64,000 nucleotides of DNA from the NCBI RefSeq assembly GCF_038066715.1, contig NZ_JBBUKT010000015.1, positions 102,340-166,339 of the forward strand. Reading direction: 5' to 3'. This document shows, one piece after another, positions 36,138-44,958 of this stretch. Each line of letters begins with the position of its first letter. Position 1 is the first letter of the stretch. The translations under genes were made by a program, and so were the position numbers. Below the pieces are notes generated by a model. It worked only from the letters and a program-made list of their open reading frames with translations, did no database searches and was not told where the DNA came from. Source of the DNA: Luteolibacter sp. Y139 (GTDB taxonomy: Bacteria; Verrucomicrobiota; Verrucomicrobiia; Verrucomicrobiales; Akkermansiaceae).

Positions 36138-36175
36138 GGAGTCCGTTTCAATAACACCGCGACCTTGATTTTGCC

Positions 36176-37936
36176 TTGAGACTACGCTACGCCATTGATC
36201 CTGAATTCCCTACCGCCGGAGGCGGCGAGGCTCCGGCTGCGGCATGGCCCGGCTTTCGCAAGCTCGTGACGGTGGCGCTGCTGGCGTTATTCTGGTTCTG
36301 CGCCTTCATTGGCCTGCGCCCCCTGGCGAATCCGGATGAAGGTCGCTACACCGAGATCGCCCGCGAGATGGCGGAGAGCGGGGACTATGTGACGCCCCGC
36401 TTGAATGGCGTGAAGTATTTCGAAAAGCCGCCGCTGATGTATTGGCTCTCGGCGCTCACGTTCAAGGCATTCGGCTTGAATCAATTCACGGCGCGCCTCT
36501 GGGTGGCGCTCTTTGCCACGCTGGGCTGCCTGCTCACCTACGTTGCGGCGCATGTGCTCTACGGCCAGCGGGCCGGGATTTGGTCGGCTATCGTGCTCAG
36601 CAGCTCGCTGATCTACTACGTGCTCGGGCAGCTGGTCCTGCTGGACATGGCGGTCTCGGTGATGATCAGCGGTGCGCTGTTCAGCTTCATTCTCGCGGTT
36701 CGCGAGCCGGCGGGAAGACGCCGCTTCTGGCTCTTCATGGCGCACTATGGGTTCATGGCGCTGGCAACGCTGAGCAAGGGCTTGATCGGGTTCCTAATTC
36801 CGGGCGCGGTGATGTTCCTATGGCTGCTGATGCTTGGCAATTGGCGGATGCTGCGCCCGCTGCACCTGCTGCCGGGAGCCATCCTCTTCCTAGCGATCTC
36901 CGTGCCCTGGCACATTGCCGTGGCCACGGCGAATCACTCGGCGAATCACCAGATGGATTTCGCGTGGTTCTATTTCATTCACGAGCACTTCGAGCGGTTC
37001 ACGACGACGGTGCACCAGCGATATGAGCCATGGTGGTTCTTCCTGCCGTTCGTGATCGGAGGACTGTTTCCGTGGGTTGTGCTCGCATGGCAGGCCGTGT
37101 CGCGTGCACTTGCGGGCGGCTGGCGCGAGCGGACGAAGCATGCGGAGGCTTGGTTCCTAGTGCTTTGGATCGGCTTCATCGTCCTCTTTTTCTCGGCCTC
37201 ACAGTCGAAGCTGATCCCTTACATCCTGCCGGTGATTCCCGCGTGTGCGGTATTGATTGGCCGGTATGTGGCGGAGTGTTGGGACACGGTGGCGGGCAAA
37301 GGGCTCACGCGGGGAGGGATGGCGTTCGCGGTGCTTGCGATCGTCATCGGCATCGCCGCTTTCGTGGTGAAGCCGCCCGCCTATCATGATGCGCTGGCGG
37401 AAGCTTTTCCGATGCTGCGCGCGATGGTGGCGGGGGTGTTTATTCCTGCAGGTCTGCTGGCCGTATTGGCCTCGCTGCGGAAGAGTCCCCGCTGGGTGAT
37501 CGGCTGTATCGCCGGGTCGGCGATCCTTCTCTTTCCGGGCATCGCCGCGATGGGACGCGTGATGGATGGTGAGTCGACAGTGCAGCTTTCGCATCTGCTC
37601 CAGCAGCGGCTAACGCCGACGGACCGGGTCATTCACTTGGGCATGTATGCGCAGGACATGCCTGCCTACCTTGGCCGGCAGGTGGATGTGGCGGCCTACA
37701 AGGGCGAACTCCAGTTCGGCATCGATGCCGAGCCGGAGCGCACGGACGCCCGCTTCATCTCGCGCGCTCGCTTTATCGAGGAGTGGCGGGAGCCTCACAC
37801 GACTTACGCGCTGATGCGGACCTTCTACTACGACAAGTGGTTCCGCCTGCAGGGCGTGGATCACGAGGTGATCGGCCACGAGGGCGATCTTTATCTGCTG
37901 GTGAACCGCAATCCGAACTCAGTCTCGCAACGATGA
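36176..37936 (+). CDS. ArnT-like lipid A aminoarabinose transferase
   Basis: This 586-residue GT39-type membrane enzyme has the catalytic-region motif LANPDEGRYTEIAREMAESGDYV directly after the first transmembrane helix, followed by NGVKYFEKPPLMYW. About twelve helices follow (QSKLIPYILPVIP among them), with a C-terminal periplasmic domain. ArnT transfers L-Ara4N to lipid A and confers cationic-peptide resistance in Gram-negatives. The start is TTG at 36176, since no nearby ATG keeps the full first helix. It is directly fused to the arn block: its stop overlaps the arnB ATG by ATGA. The gene is longer than the upstream paralogue. Confidence 0.88.
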   Translation: MRLRYAIDPEFPTAGGGEAPAAAWPGFRKLVTVALLALFWFCAFIGLRPLANPDEGRYTEIAREMAESGDYVTPRLNGVKYFEKPPLMYWLSALTFKAFGLNQFTARLWVALFATLGCLLTYVAAHVLYGQRAGIWSAIVLSSSLIYYVLGQLVLLDMAVSVMISGALFSFILAVREPAGRRRFWLFMAHYGFMALATLSKGLIGFLIPGAVMFLWLLMLGNWRMLRPLHLLPGAILFLAISVPWHIAVATANHSANHQMDFAWFYFIHEHFERFTTTVHQRYEPWWFFLPFVIGGLFPWVVLAWQAVSRALAGGWRERTKHAEAWFLVLWIGFIVLFFSASQSKLIPYILPVIPACAVLIGRYVAECWDTVAGKGLTRGGMAFAVLAIVIGIAAFVVKPPAYHDALAEAFPMLRAMVAGVFIPAGLLAVLASLRKSPRWVIGCIAGSAILLFPGIAAMGRVMDGESTVQLSHLLQQRLTPTDRVIHLGMYAQDMPAYLGRQVDVAAYKGELQFGIDAEPERTDARFISRARFIEEWREPHTTYALMRTFYYDKWFRLQGVDHEVIGHEGDLYLLVNRNPNSVSQR

Positions 37937-39129
37937 GCGCAAGCCTATCCGCATCTCCTGTTTCGGCGCCGCCTCCGAGTGCCGCCGCATTCCTGCCGAT
38001 GACCCGGCCGACGATCGACGAGAAAACGATTGCCGGTGTCTGCGAAGTGCTGCGAAGCGGCTGGATCACTTCTGGTCCGAAGGTGAAGGAATTCGAGCAG
38101 ATGCTTTCCGCGCTTTTTGGCGGACGACCGGTCAGGGCATTCAATTCCGGGACCGCGACGCTGGAGATCGCGCTGCGCCTTGCCGGGGTAGGCCCGGGGG
38201 ATGAAGTGATCACCACGCCGCTCAGCTGGGTGGCCACGAGCAATACGATTCTCACGGTGGGAGCGCGGCCGGTTTTCGTGGACATCGATCCCTTCACCCG
38301 GAACATCAATCTGGACCGTGTAGAGGAGGCGATTACTCCGGCGACGAAAGCGATCATGCCCGTCGACCTCGCGGGTCTTGCCGTGGACCGCGACCGTCTT
38401 GCAAGGATCGCGGCGGCTCACGGGCTCCGGGTGATCGAGGATGCGGCGCAGTCGCTCGGCAGCCGTTGGGATGGCCGTCTGATCGGCTCCTCCGGCGATC
38501 TGGTGTCGTTCAGCTTTCACCCGAACAAGAATGTCACCTCGATCGAGGGAGGTTGCTTGGTCATGAACTGCGATGCGGAAGCGAGCCTCGCCGAACAGTA
38601 TCGGCTGCAAGGGGTGGTCCGGAGCGGCACCGATGGCATGGACGTGTCGGTGCTTGGTGGGAAATTCAACCTGACCGACGTGGCCGCGCGCGTGGGTATC
38701 GGCCAGCTGGAGAAGCTGGAGGAATTCACCTTGGCTCGCCGGGATCTGGCATGGCTTTACTTTGAACTACTAGAGTCGGCGGAGATGAAGGAGCTGGGCC
38801 TGCGCCTGCCGTTGCCGGACTTCAGGCAGACGAACTGGCACATGTTCCAAGTGGTGCTACCGGACCGGCGGATTAGCGGGGGACGCGCCGCGGTGATGGA
38901 GGCGATGAAGGCGCAAGGAATCGGCACCGGCGTTCACTATCCGCCCATCCATCTTTTCACCCTCTATCGCGGGATGGGCTGGAAGCCAGGTGACTTCAAG
39001 TATGCGGAGGAGATCGGCCGGAATATCCTGACGCTCCCGCTTTTCCCCGGCATGACTTCCGAAGATGTGCGCCGCGTGTGCGTGACGCTGGCGTCCGTGA
39101 TTCGTTCTCTGACCGTCCAAGCATCATGA
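37933..39129 (+). CDS. arnB: UDP-4-amino-4-deoxy-L-arabinose aminotransferase ArnB
   Basis: This 398-residue PLP enzyme forms UDP-L-Ara4N from UDP-4-keto-pentose and glutamate. It has NSGTATLEIALRLAG near 71-85, the Asp in VIEDAAQSLG (about 170), the PLP Lys199 in HPNKNVTSIEGG and a C-terminal region GTGVHYPPIHLFTLYRG. The N-terminus has an extra 20-residue Ser/Pro-rich tail before FLPMTRPTID. It starts inside the arnT stop and its own stop overlaps arnC; both are ATGA. The operon context fixes the assignment among DegT-type aminotransferases. Confidence 0.92.
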   Translation: MSASLSASPVSAPPPSAAAFLPMTRPTIDEKTIAGVCEVLRSGWITSGPKVKEFEQMLSALFGGRPVRAFNSGTATLEIALRLAGVGPGDEVITTPLSWVATSNTILTVGARPVFVDIDPFTRNINLDRVEEAITPATKAIMPVDLAGLAVDRDRLARIAAAHGLRVIEDAAQSLGSRWDGRLIGSSGDLVSFSFHPNKNVTSIEGGCLVMNCDAEASLAEQYRLQGVVRSGTDGMDVSVLGGKFNLTDVAARVGIGQLEKLEEFTLARRDLAWLYFELLESAEMKELGLRLPLPDFRQTNWHMFQVVLPDRRISGGRAAVMEAMKAQGIGTGVHYPPIHLFTLYRGMGWKPGDFKYAEEIGRNILTLPLFPGMTSEDVRRVCVTLASVIRSLTVQAS

Positions 39130-40097
39130 GTTCAAGAACCCTGCTACCCATGATCTCCCGAGCCACCGTGCAGGTTTCCGTGGTGATCCCCGTTTACAAC
39201 GAGGAGGGGAACCTGCCCCTTTTGTTCTCCCGGCTCTATCCGGTGCTCGATGCGCTGGGCCGCAGCTACGAGGTGATCTTCATCAACGACGGTAGCGTGG
39301 ACCGCTCGTCGCAGATGTTGGAAGAGCAACACGCCCTTCGGCCGGCGGTGACGAGGGTGATCGAGTTCACCTCGAACTTCGGCCAGCACATGGCGGTCAT
39401 GGCGGGGCTGGAGCGCACCCGGGGTGAAGTGATCATCACGCTCGATGCCGACCTGCAGAATCCGCCGGAGGAAATCCCGGCCTTTCTCAAGGAGACGGAT
39501 GCGGGCTCTGACTGCGTGGGTGGTGTACGCCAGGAAAGGAAGGATAGCTTTTTCCGGCGCCGTGCATCACTGCTCATGAACGGCATGCGCAGCCGCATGA
39601 CCAGCATCCGCATGACGGACCAAGGCTGCATGCTGCGTGCCTACTCGCGGGAGGTGGTGGACGGCATCGTGCGCAGCGGGGCGATCAACACCTTTATTCC
39701 GGCGCTGGGCTACAGCCTGGCAAAGCGACCGAAGGAGATCCCTATCAAGCATGAGGAACGCCACGCGGGTGTGTCGAACTATTCGCTCTACCGGCTGGTG
39801 CGCCTGAACTTCGACCTGATCACATACTTTACGACAGCGCCGCTGCAGATTTTCACGCTCTTCGCGATGGCCTGTTCGGCGGGGAGTTTTCTGCTGGTGA
39901 TTGTTTTGGCCGGGCGGCGGTTGATTTTCGGGCCGGAGGAGGGGGGGGTATTCACGCTCTTCGGCATTCTCTTCTTCCTGATCAGCGTTTGCATGGTCGG
40001 GATCGGGCTTATCGGCGAATACATGGGCCGGACCTATCAGGTGGTGCGCAATCGTGAGCGCTACCACATCGACCATATCCTGGAGGTAACGGAATGA
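39126..40097 (+). CDS. arnC: Undecaprenyl-phosphate 4-deoxy-4-formamido-L-arabinose transferase ArnC
   Basis: This 323-residue GT2 enzyme begins with a soluble GT-A domain (VSVVIPVYNEEGNLPLLFSR; ITLDADLQNPPEEIPAFLKE) and ends with two transmembrane helices at about 240-300, as in ArnC and GtrB. It would transfer formamido-arabinose from UDP to undecaprenyl phosphate at the inner leaflet. The start ATG at 39126 lies in the arnB stop and the stop overlaps the formyltransferase start (both ATGA). An alternative start at M9 exists. Confidence 0.93.
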   Translation: MSSRTLLPMISRATVQVSVVIPVYNEEGNLPLLFSRLYPVLDALGRSYEVIFINDGSVDRSSQMLEEQHALRPAVTRVIEFTSNFGQHMAVMAGLERTRGEVIITLDADLQNPPEEIPAFLKETDAGSDCVGGVRQERKDSFFRRRASLLMNGMRSRMTSIRMTDQGCMLRAYSREVVDGIVRSGAINTFIPALGYSLAKRPKEIPIKHEERHAGVSNYSLYRLVRLNFDLITYFTTAPLQIFTLFAMACSAGSFLLVIVLAGRRLIFGPEEGGVFTLFGILFFLISVCMVGIGLIGEYMGRTYQVVRNRERYHIDHILEVTE

Positions 40098-40987
40098 ACC
40101 GGCCGCGCGTCATTTTCTTCGGTTACAGCGAGGTGGGGCATGATTGCCTCGACCTGCTGGTCCAGCGTGGCGTGAATGTGGTGGCGCTGATCACCCATCA
40201 GGACAGCGCGGGGGAGAATATCTGGTTCAAAACACCGGCACGCGTGGCCGTGGAGCATGGCATTCCGATTCACACGCCGGATTCAGTGAAGTCTCCCGAG
40301 TGGATCGCGCGGATCGCGGAGCTGAAGCCGGACATGATCCTCTCCGTTTACTACCGGCACATGATCCCGGAGGCGATCCTCGCGCTCGCCCCGCTCGGGG
40401 CCTTCAACATGCACGGCTCGCTGCTGCCGAAATTCCGCGGTCGTGCGCCGGTGAACTGGGCGGTACTGCACGGTGAGCCGCGGATCGGCATGACCCTCCA
40501 CCGCATGGTGAAGCGGCCGGATGCCGGCGAGATCATCGACCAGGAAGGCGTGGACATCGGCCCGGACGACACCGCGGAGCAGGCTTTCCGGAAGGTGCTG
40601 CCCTGTGCCACCGAGGTGCTGGGGCGGCAGCTTGATGCCTTGCTTGCGGGAACTGCAGTAGGCACCCCGCAGGATGAATCCCAGGCGTCCTACTACGGTG
40701 GACGTACTCCGGAGGACGGCCGGATCGATTGGTCCGCCAGTGCTGGTTCGATTCACAATCTGGTGCGGGCCGTGACCGATCCCTATCCGGGTGCCTTCAG
40801 CGACGTGGCCGACGCGCGCCTGATGGTCTGGCAGACCAACGTCGTGGACGGCGGCTGGGGCATGCCCGGCGAAATTCTCTCCCTGGAACCCTTCATCGTC
40901 GCCACCGGTGAAGGTGCCTTGCAACTGCTCCGGACCGAGTGGCGGAGCCAAGCCGACCCCGGGCTCATCGTGGGGGATATCCTATGA
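40094..40987 (+). CDS. UDP-L-Ara4N formyltransferase (ArnA N-terminal half as a separate gene)
   Basis: This 297-residue protein corresponds to the formyltransferase domain of E. coli ArnA. The triad Asn105, His107 and Asp143 sits in FNMHGSLLPKFRGRAPVNW and DAGEIIDQ. The C-terminal OB-like region (DWSASAGSIHNLVRAVTDPY) follows. It uses N10-formyltetrahydrofolate to formylate UDP-Ara4N. The gene ends within the start of the dehydrogenase gene (ATGA), so ArnA is split into two coupled cistrons, against a fused protein in enterobacteria. Confidence 0.93.
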   Translation: MNRPRVIFFGYSEVGHDCLDLLVQRGVNVVALITHQDSAGENIWFKTPARVAVEHGIPIHTPDSVKSPEWIARIAELKPDMILSVYYRHMIPEAILALAPLGAFNMHGSLLPKFRGRAPVNWAVLHGEPRIGMTLHRMVKRPDAGEIIDQEGVDIGPDDTAEQAFRKVLPCATEVLGRQLDALLAGTAVGTPQDESQASYYGGRTPEDGRIDWSASAGSIHNLVRAVTDPYPGAFSDVADARLMVWQTNVVDGGWGMPGEILSLEPFIVATGEGALQLLRTEWRSQADPGLIVGDIL

Positions 40988-42042
40988 ACGAAAAGCAATC
41001 ACCCCTGAAAGTCCTGATCCTGGGAGCCAATGGATTCATCGGTAGCAGCCTCACTTCCGCGATGCTGCGCCGCACCGATTGGGAAGTCTACGGCATGGAT
41101 GTGGGCGATCACAAGCTCACCCACGTGCTGGGGCACAACCGCTTCCACTTCGTGGAGGGTGACATCACGATCAACCGCGAGTGGATCGAGTATCACGTGA
41201 AGAAGTGCGACGTGGTGATCCCGCTGGTGGCAATCGCCAATCCGGCGCAGTATGTGAAACACCCGCTGCGGGTCTTCGAACTCGATTTCGAGGCGAATCT
41301 GGAAATCGTCCGCAAGTGTGTGAAGTATGGGAAGCGCCTGGTGTTTCCATCGACTTCCGAGGTCTACGGCATGTGCCCCGAGGAGGTGCTGGATGAGCAA
41401 GCGAGCAACATGGTCTACGGGCCGATCGACAAGCAGCGTTGGATCTACGCCGCGTCGAAGCAGCTGCTCGACCGGGTGATCTACGCGTATGGCTTGGAGG
41501 GCTTGGACTACACGCTCTTCCGGCCCTTCAACTGGATCGGGCCGAAGCTGGACAATGTGATGGAGCCGAAGGAGGGCAGCTCGCGTCTTTTCACGCAGTT
41601 CATCAGCAACGTGATTTTCAAGAAGCCGATCCAACTGGTGGACGGAGGGAGCCAGAGCCGCTCCTTCACCTTCATCGATGACGGCGTGGATTGCCTGCTC
41701 AAGATCATCGAGAACAAGGATGGCTGCGCGAGCCGGAAGATCTTCAATATTGGCAATCCGAACAACAATGTCTCGGTGGCCGATCTGGCGAAGATCATCA
41801 TCGAGGCCTTCAAGCACTACCCTGACTACCAGGAACATGCCGAGCAGGCGCAGGTCGTCTCGGTCTCCTCGCAGGAATACTTCGGCAAGTATTACCAGGA
41901 CATTTACACGCGGGTGCCCTCGATCGAGGCTGCGAAAGAAGCGCTCGGCTGGTGGCCGACCGTTGACTTGCAGACGGCGATCCGCCGCACACTGGACTAT
42001 CACTTGGCCCACGAGGACTATGAGCTGACCTCTGCCGCATGA
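40984..42042 (+). CDS. UDP-glucuronate decarboxylating dehydrogenase (ArnA C-terminal half as a separate gene)
   Basis: This 352-residue SDR protein begins MNEKQSPLKVLILGANGFIG with the Rossmann GxxGxxG (14-20). Catalytic features are Thr124-Ser125-Glu126 (PSTSEVYG) and Tyr155-Lys159 (YAASK). An Arg in GGSQSRSFTFIDDG corresponds to the decarboxylation arginine of ArnA. It oxidises UDP-glucuronic acid to the 4-keto pentose, the first pathway step. A ugd gene for UDP-glucuronate is not in the window. It overlaps arnD by ATGA. Confidence 0.93.
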   Translation: MNEKQSPLKVLILGANGFIGSSLTSAMLRRTDWEVYGMDVGDHKLTHVLGHNRFHFVEGDITINREWIEYHVKKCDVVIPLVAIANPAQYVKHPLRVFELDFEANLEIVRKCVKYGKRLVFPSTSEVYGMCPEEVLDEQASNMVYGPIDKQRWIYAASKQLLDRVIYAYGLEGLDYTLFRPFNWIGPKLDNVMEPKEGSSRLFTQFISNVIFKKPIQLVDGGSQSRSFTFIDDGVDCLLKIIENKDGCASRKIFNIGNPNNNVSVADLAKIIIEAFKHYPDYQEHAEQAQVVSVSSQEYFGKYYQDIYTRVPSIEAAKEALGWWPTVDLQTAIRRTLDYHLAHEDYELTSAA

Positions 42043-42956
42043 ATGCGAACCCGGTGCTGGCGCTGAAGGTGGATGTGGACACCGAGCGTGGGACGCGCGA
42101 GGGCGTGCCCGCGCTGGTGAAGCTGCTGGAGGAATTCGGGATTCCCGCCACCTTCCTGTTCTCGCTGGGACCGGACAACACGGGGAAAGCCATCACGAGG
42201 ATCTTCCGGCCGGGTTTTTTCAAGAAGGTGTCACGGACCAGCGTGCTGCAGGCCTACGGGCTGCGGACGCTGCTGAACGGGACGTTTCTGCCCGCCCCGC
42301 ACATTGGCCAGCGGCATGCCGGCATCCTGCGGGAAGTGCAGCAGCGGGGATTCGAGGTAGGCATCCACTGCTACGACCACTATCGCTGGCAGGATCACTT
42401 GTTCCGCTTTTCGCTGGAGGAGACACGCGATCAATTCCGCCGGGCGAGGGGTGAGTTCTTCCGGATCTTTGGCAGCGAGGCCCATTGTGCAGGGGCTCCG
42501 GGCTGGCAGGCGAGTGAGGCGAGCAAGCAGGTTTACGACGAGGCCGGCTTACTCTACGCGAGTGATTCCCGCGGCACCTTGCCGTTCTTTCCAAAACTGG
42601 GAGACCAGACATTCAGGACCCTGGAGATCCCGACCACCCTGCCTACCTTCGATGAGCTGTTAGGCCGCCCGTCGTTTCCCGACGAGATGATCCCGTCGTA
42701 TTACATGGGGCTGATGCGGCGGGACCGGCCGAATGTGATGACCATCCATGCGGAGATCGAGGGCGGGTTCAAGCTGCCGCTTTTCACCAGCCTGATTCGG
42801 TCTGCTCTCGACCTCGGCTGCTCGTTTGTTCCGATGGAAGATATTGCCGACGATGTGCTGGAGGGCGGCAAGGGTGCGGAAGTCCATCCCATCCAGATGG
42901 GAATGATCGACGGCCGGAGCGGCACGCTCGCCCTGCAAGGCAGCGTGCCCGCCTAG
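42039..42956 (+). CDS. arnD: 4-deoxy-4-formamido-L-arabinose-phosphoundecaprenol deformylase ArnD
   Basis: This 305-residue polysaccharide-deacetylase-fold protein has metal residues Asp12 and Asp14 in LKVDVDTERG and His109/His113 in GIHCYDHYRWQDH. FRIFGSEAHCAGAPGWQASE and DSRGTLPFFP also match ArnD. It removes the formyl group on the undecaprenyl-linked sugar before flipping. It is the last gene of the coupled block, and its end is 14 nt from the convergent ICMT-like gene. Confidence 0.93.
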   Translation: MNANPVLALKVDVDTERGTREGVPALVKLLEEFGIPATFLFSLGPDNTGKAITRIFRPGFFKKVSRTSVLQAYGLRTLLNGTFLPAPHIGQRHAGILREVQQRGFEVGIHCYDHYRWQDHLFRFSLEETRDQFRRARGEFFRIFGSEAHCAGAPGWQASEASKQVYDEAGLLYASDSRGTLPFFPKLGDQTFRTLEIPTTLPTFDELLGRPSFPDEMIPSYYMGLMRRDRPNVMTIHAEIEGGFKLPLFTSLIRSALDLGCSFVPMEDIADDVLEGGKGAEVHPIQMGMIDGRSGTLALQGSVPA

Positions 42957-42970
42957 GGGTCAAGTCGGTC

Positions 42971-43705
42971 TCAAGCCTGAGCGACCCGCTTGCGCGAGGC
43001 GTTCTTCTTGATGGAGTGGACCACCAGGCTGAAAACAGCGGCTCCGGCAAGCACGGCGGCGCCGATGATCAACCGGACGGTGTCATCTCCGGGCACCCGG
43101 TAGCCTTCATACATGAAGAGCAGGCTGACGATCACCATCCAAGTGCAGCAGGTGCTGTAGTCCTTCAAGACCACCTTGCCCCATTGGAAGGTCATCCCAT
43201 CGGTGGCCCCGCGGAGCCTGGAAAGCCGCGGCCGCCAGCGTGGAACCTCACGGCAGTATTGCTCGAATTCCTCGCCGAACTTGTTCCGCAGGAAGCGCTC
43301 TTCGGTGAGCACGATCGCCTGGTAGGAGACCAGCGTGAACAGGCCCGCTATCAGGTAAACCATCGGGTGATTGTGGACCACCAGGATGCCGGCGGCTGCC
43401 AGCAGGTTGCCGACGTAGAGCGGATTGCGCGTCACGCCGAAGATCCCCTTGGTCACCAGGGTATCGGCGTAGACCTTCTTGTTCAGGCCACCGCGTTTGA
43501 TGTAGGCGAAGCCGATCACTGCACCGCGAATGACCTGGCCCAGGACACAGAGGCCCACGCCGAGAAGGTCAAGCGGCAGATCGCTTCGCAACGTGCCGCC
43601 ATAAAGAACCGGCGGGAAGATCACGAACAGAATCGCCAAGAACACCGGGAAAACGGTGTTGCGATGTTTGAAAAGGAAGCTGCCCCAGAGGTAGACGAGG
43701 TTCAT
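42971..43705 (-). CDS. Isoprenylcysteine carboxyl methyltransferase-like membrane protein
   Basis: This 244-residue membrane protein has six or so helices and the ICMT/PEMT-type cofactor region GIFGVTRNPLYVGNLLAAAG, followed by EERFLRNKFGEEFEQYCREVPRWRP. These motifs characterise bacterial isoprenylcysteine methyltransferase family members and phospholipid methyltransferases. They use SAM and act on lipid-like substrates, but the real acceptor is unknown. It lies 13 nt downstream of the CmoA-like gene on the same strand and converges with arnD. Confidence 0.85.
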   Translation of the reverse strand: MNLVYLWGSFLFKHRNTVFPVFLAILFVIFPPVLYGGTLRSDLPLDLLGVGLCVLGQVIRGAVIGFAYIKRGGLNKKVYADTLVTKGIFGVTRNPLYVGNLLAAAGILVVHNHPMVYLIAGLFTLVSYQAIVLTEERFLRNKFGEEFEQYCREVPRWRPRLSRLRGATDGMTFQWGKVVLKDYSTCCTWMVIVSLLFMYEGYRVPGDDTVRLIIGAAVLAGAAVFSLVVHSIKKNASRKRVAQA

Positions 43706-43718
43706 GAGAGGGCCGTGA

Positions 43719-44516
43719 TTATTTCAGGGCGATGACGCCGGTAAAGTTATACCAGCGGAAGAATTCCTCCACGCAGTGGAAGCCGCTTTGCTTGAGAAGC
43801 GTCTCGTTTTCTTCCGGGCGGTAGGGGATGAGGACGTTTTCCAAGGCCTCGCGCTTCTGGGAGATCTCGATGTCCGAGTAGCCCACGCGCCGCTTCATGT
43901 CGTAGTAGTTCTTGATGAAGAGGCGGTTCAGGACGGTGTTTTCGGTGGTGACCTTTTCGACCAGGATCAGGCAGCCGTTCTTGTTCAGGCCGTCGTAGAT
44001 GCGCTGGATCATGCGCTCGCGGTAAAGCGGGCGGATGAACTGGAGGGTCAGGATCAGCATCACCACGGACGCGTTCTCGATGACCGGAGTCTCGTGGAGG
44101 TCGCCCTGGATGAGCTGGATCGGGCGGGTGGTGCCGGAGCGTTTGATCTTGGCGGCGGCTTCCGCGAGCATTGGCGCGGAGTTGTCGACGCCGATGAAAT
44201 GGGTGGATGGATCGACCTTGCCATCGAGGGCAAGGAAGGTGGTGGCGGTGGAGACGCCGAGGTCGTAGAGATTCGAGCCCGGAGTGGCGAAGTCGGCTGC
44301 GAGCTCGCAGCACATGCGCTGGATTTCCGAGTAATAAGGGACCGAGCGGTCGACCATGTCGTCGAAGACGGCGGCAGTCTCGGAATTGAAGGTGAAATCC
44401 GCAGACCCTGAGCCCTCCTTGGCGAAGACCTGATCGAGCTTTTCCCTCGCGGGAGCCGCTCCTTCAGGTCCGGGAAACGAGGTTATGGAAGCAGAAGAGG
44501 GTGATTCAGGGGTCAT
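43719..44516 (-). CDS. CmoA-like SAM-dependent methyltransferase-fold protein
   Basis: This 265-residue protein resembles carboxy-SAM synthase CmoA. It has the FNSETAAVFDDMVDRSVPYY segment before the Rossmann fold, then YDLGVSTATTFLALDG, FIGVDNSAPMLAEAAAKIKR and ILTLQFIRPLYRERMIQRIY. CmoA makes carboxy-SAM for tRNA cmo5U modification with CmoB, and no cmoB is nearby. A 25-residue Ser/Pro-rich N-terminal tail precedes the domain from the ATG at 44516. It may be a general methyltransferase paired with the ICMT-like gene. Confidence 0.78.
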   Translation of the reverse strand: MTPESPSSASITSFPGPEGAAPAREKLDQVFAKEGSGSADFTFNSETAAVFDDMVDRSVPYYSEIQRMCCELAADFATPGSNLYDLGVSTATTFLALDGKVDPSTHFIGVDNSAPMLAEAAAKIKRSGTTRPIQLIQGDLHETPVIENASVVMLILTLQFIRPLYRERMIQRIYDGLNKNGCLILVEKVTTENTVLNRLFIKNYYDMKRRVGYSDIEISQKREALENVLIPYRPEENETLLKQSGFHCVEEFFRWYNFTGVIALK

Positions 44517-44537
44517 ACGAGGTCTCGCACGGGTGAC

Positions 44538-44559
44538 GGCGGAGCCTATCCGCCTTTTT
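44538..44559 (+). terminator. Strong terminator-like hairpin facing plus, with no plus-strand gene upstream
   Basis: GGCGGA and TCCGCC form a perfect 6-bp stem with a 5-nt loop, followed by TTTTT on the plus strand. It lies 21 nt upstream of the CmoA-like ATG on the minus strand. Confidence 0.65.
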
Positions 44560-44855
44560 ATGAGAAAATGATGAGAGATTGCGGCCTGATTGTATTGCCA
44601 ATCAGTTACAGCGAGCGTGCGAGCTGTCAGGGCGACTGCCAAGCTCGATTTCGTTCATGGATCAGGAGGTCGGCCGGGTTTGGGTGGAAGGCAAGCTGGA
44701 GGCTAGGCACCCACCTTAAGGAAGAGGCTGAAGCGATGGCAAGCCGTCGATCCTTGACGCCATGATGCCAACCGGGTCACGCGATCGGGATCCAAGGATG
44801 CAAACCGCAAAGGAGCCTTCCGCAATGTGCAAGTGAGTTTCGCGGCCGGTCGTTG

Positions 44856-44870
44856 GAAACCCTAGGTTTC
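44856..44870. promoter_or_regulatory. Inverted repeat upstream of the DUF6515-like lipoprotein
   Basis: GAAACC and GGTTTC are separated by CTA, 88 nt upstream of the ATG at 44959. A possible operator. The rest of the 442-nt gap 44517-44958 holds the hairpin above and no convincing gene. Confidence 0.4.
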
Positions 44871-44958
44871 ATCAGGTTCAGGGCTGCGGCACTCCGTTTG
44901 CATGAGGGATGGGCAAGCGGGGGCAGGTGCTTCCGATAACGAAATAACCATTGATGCC

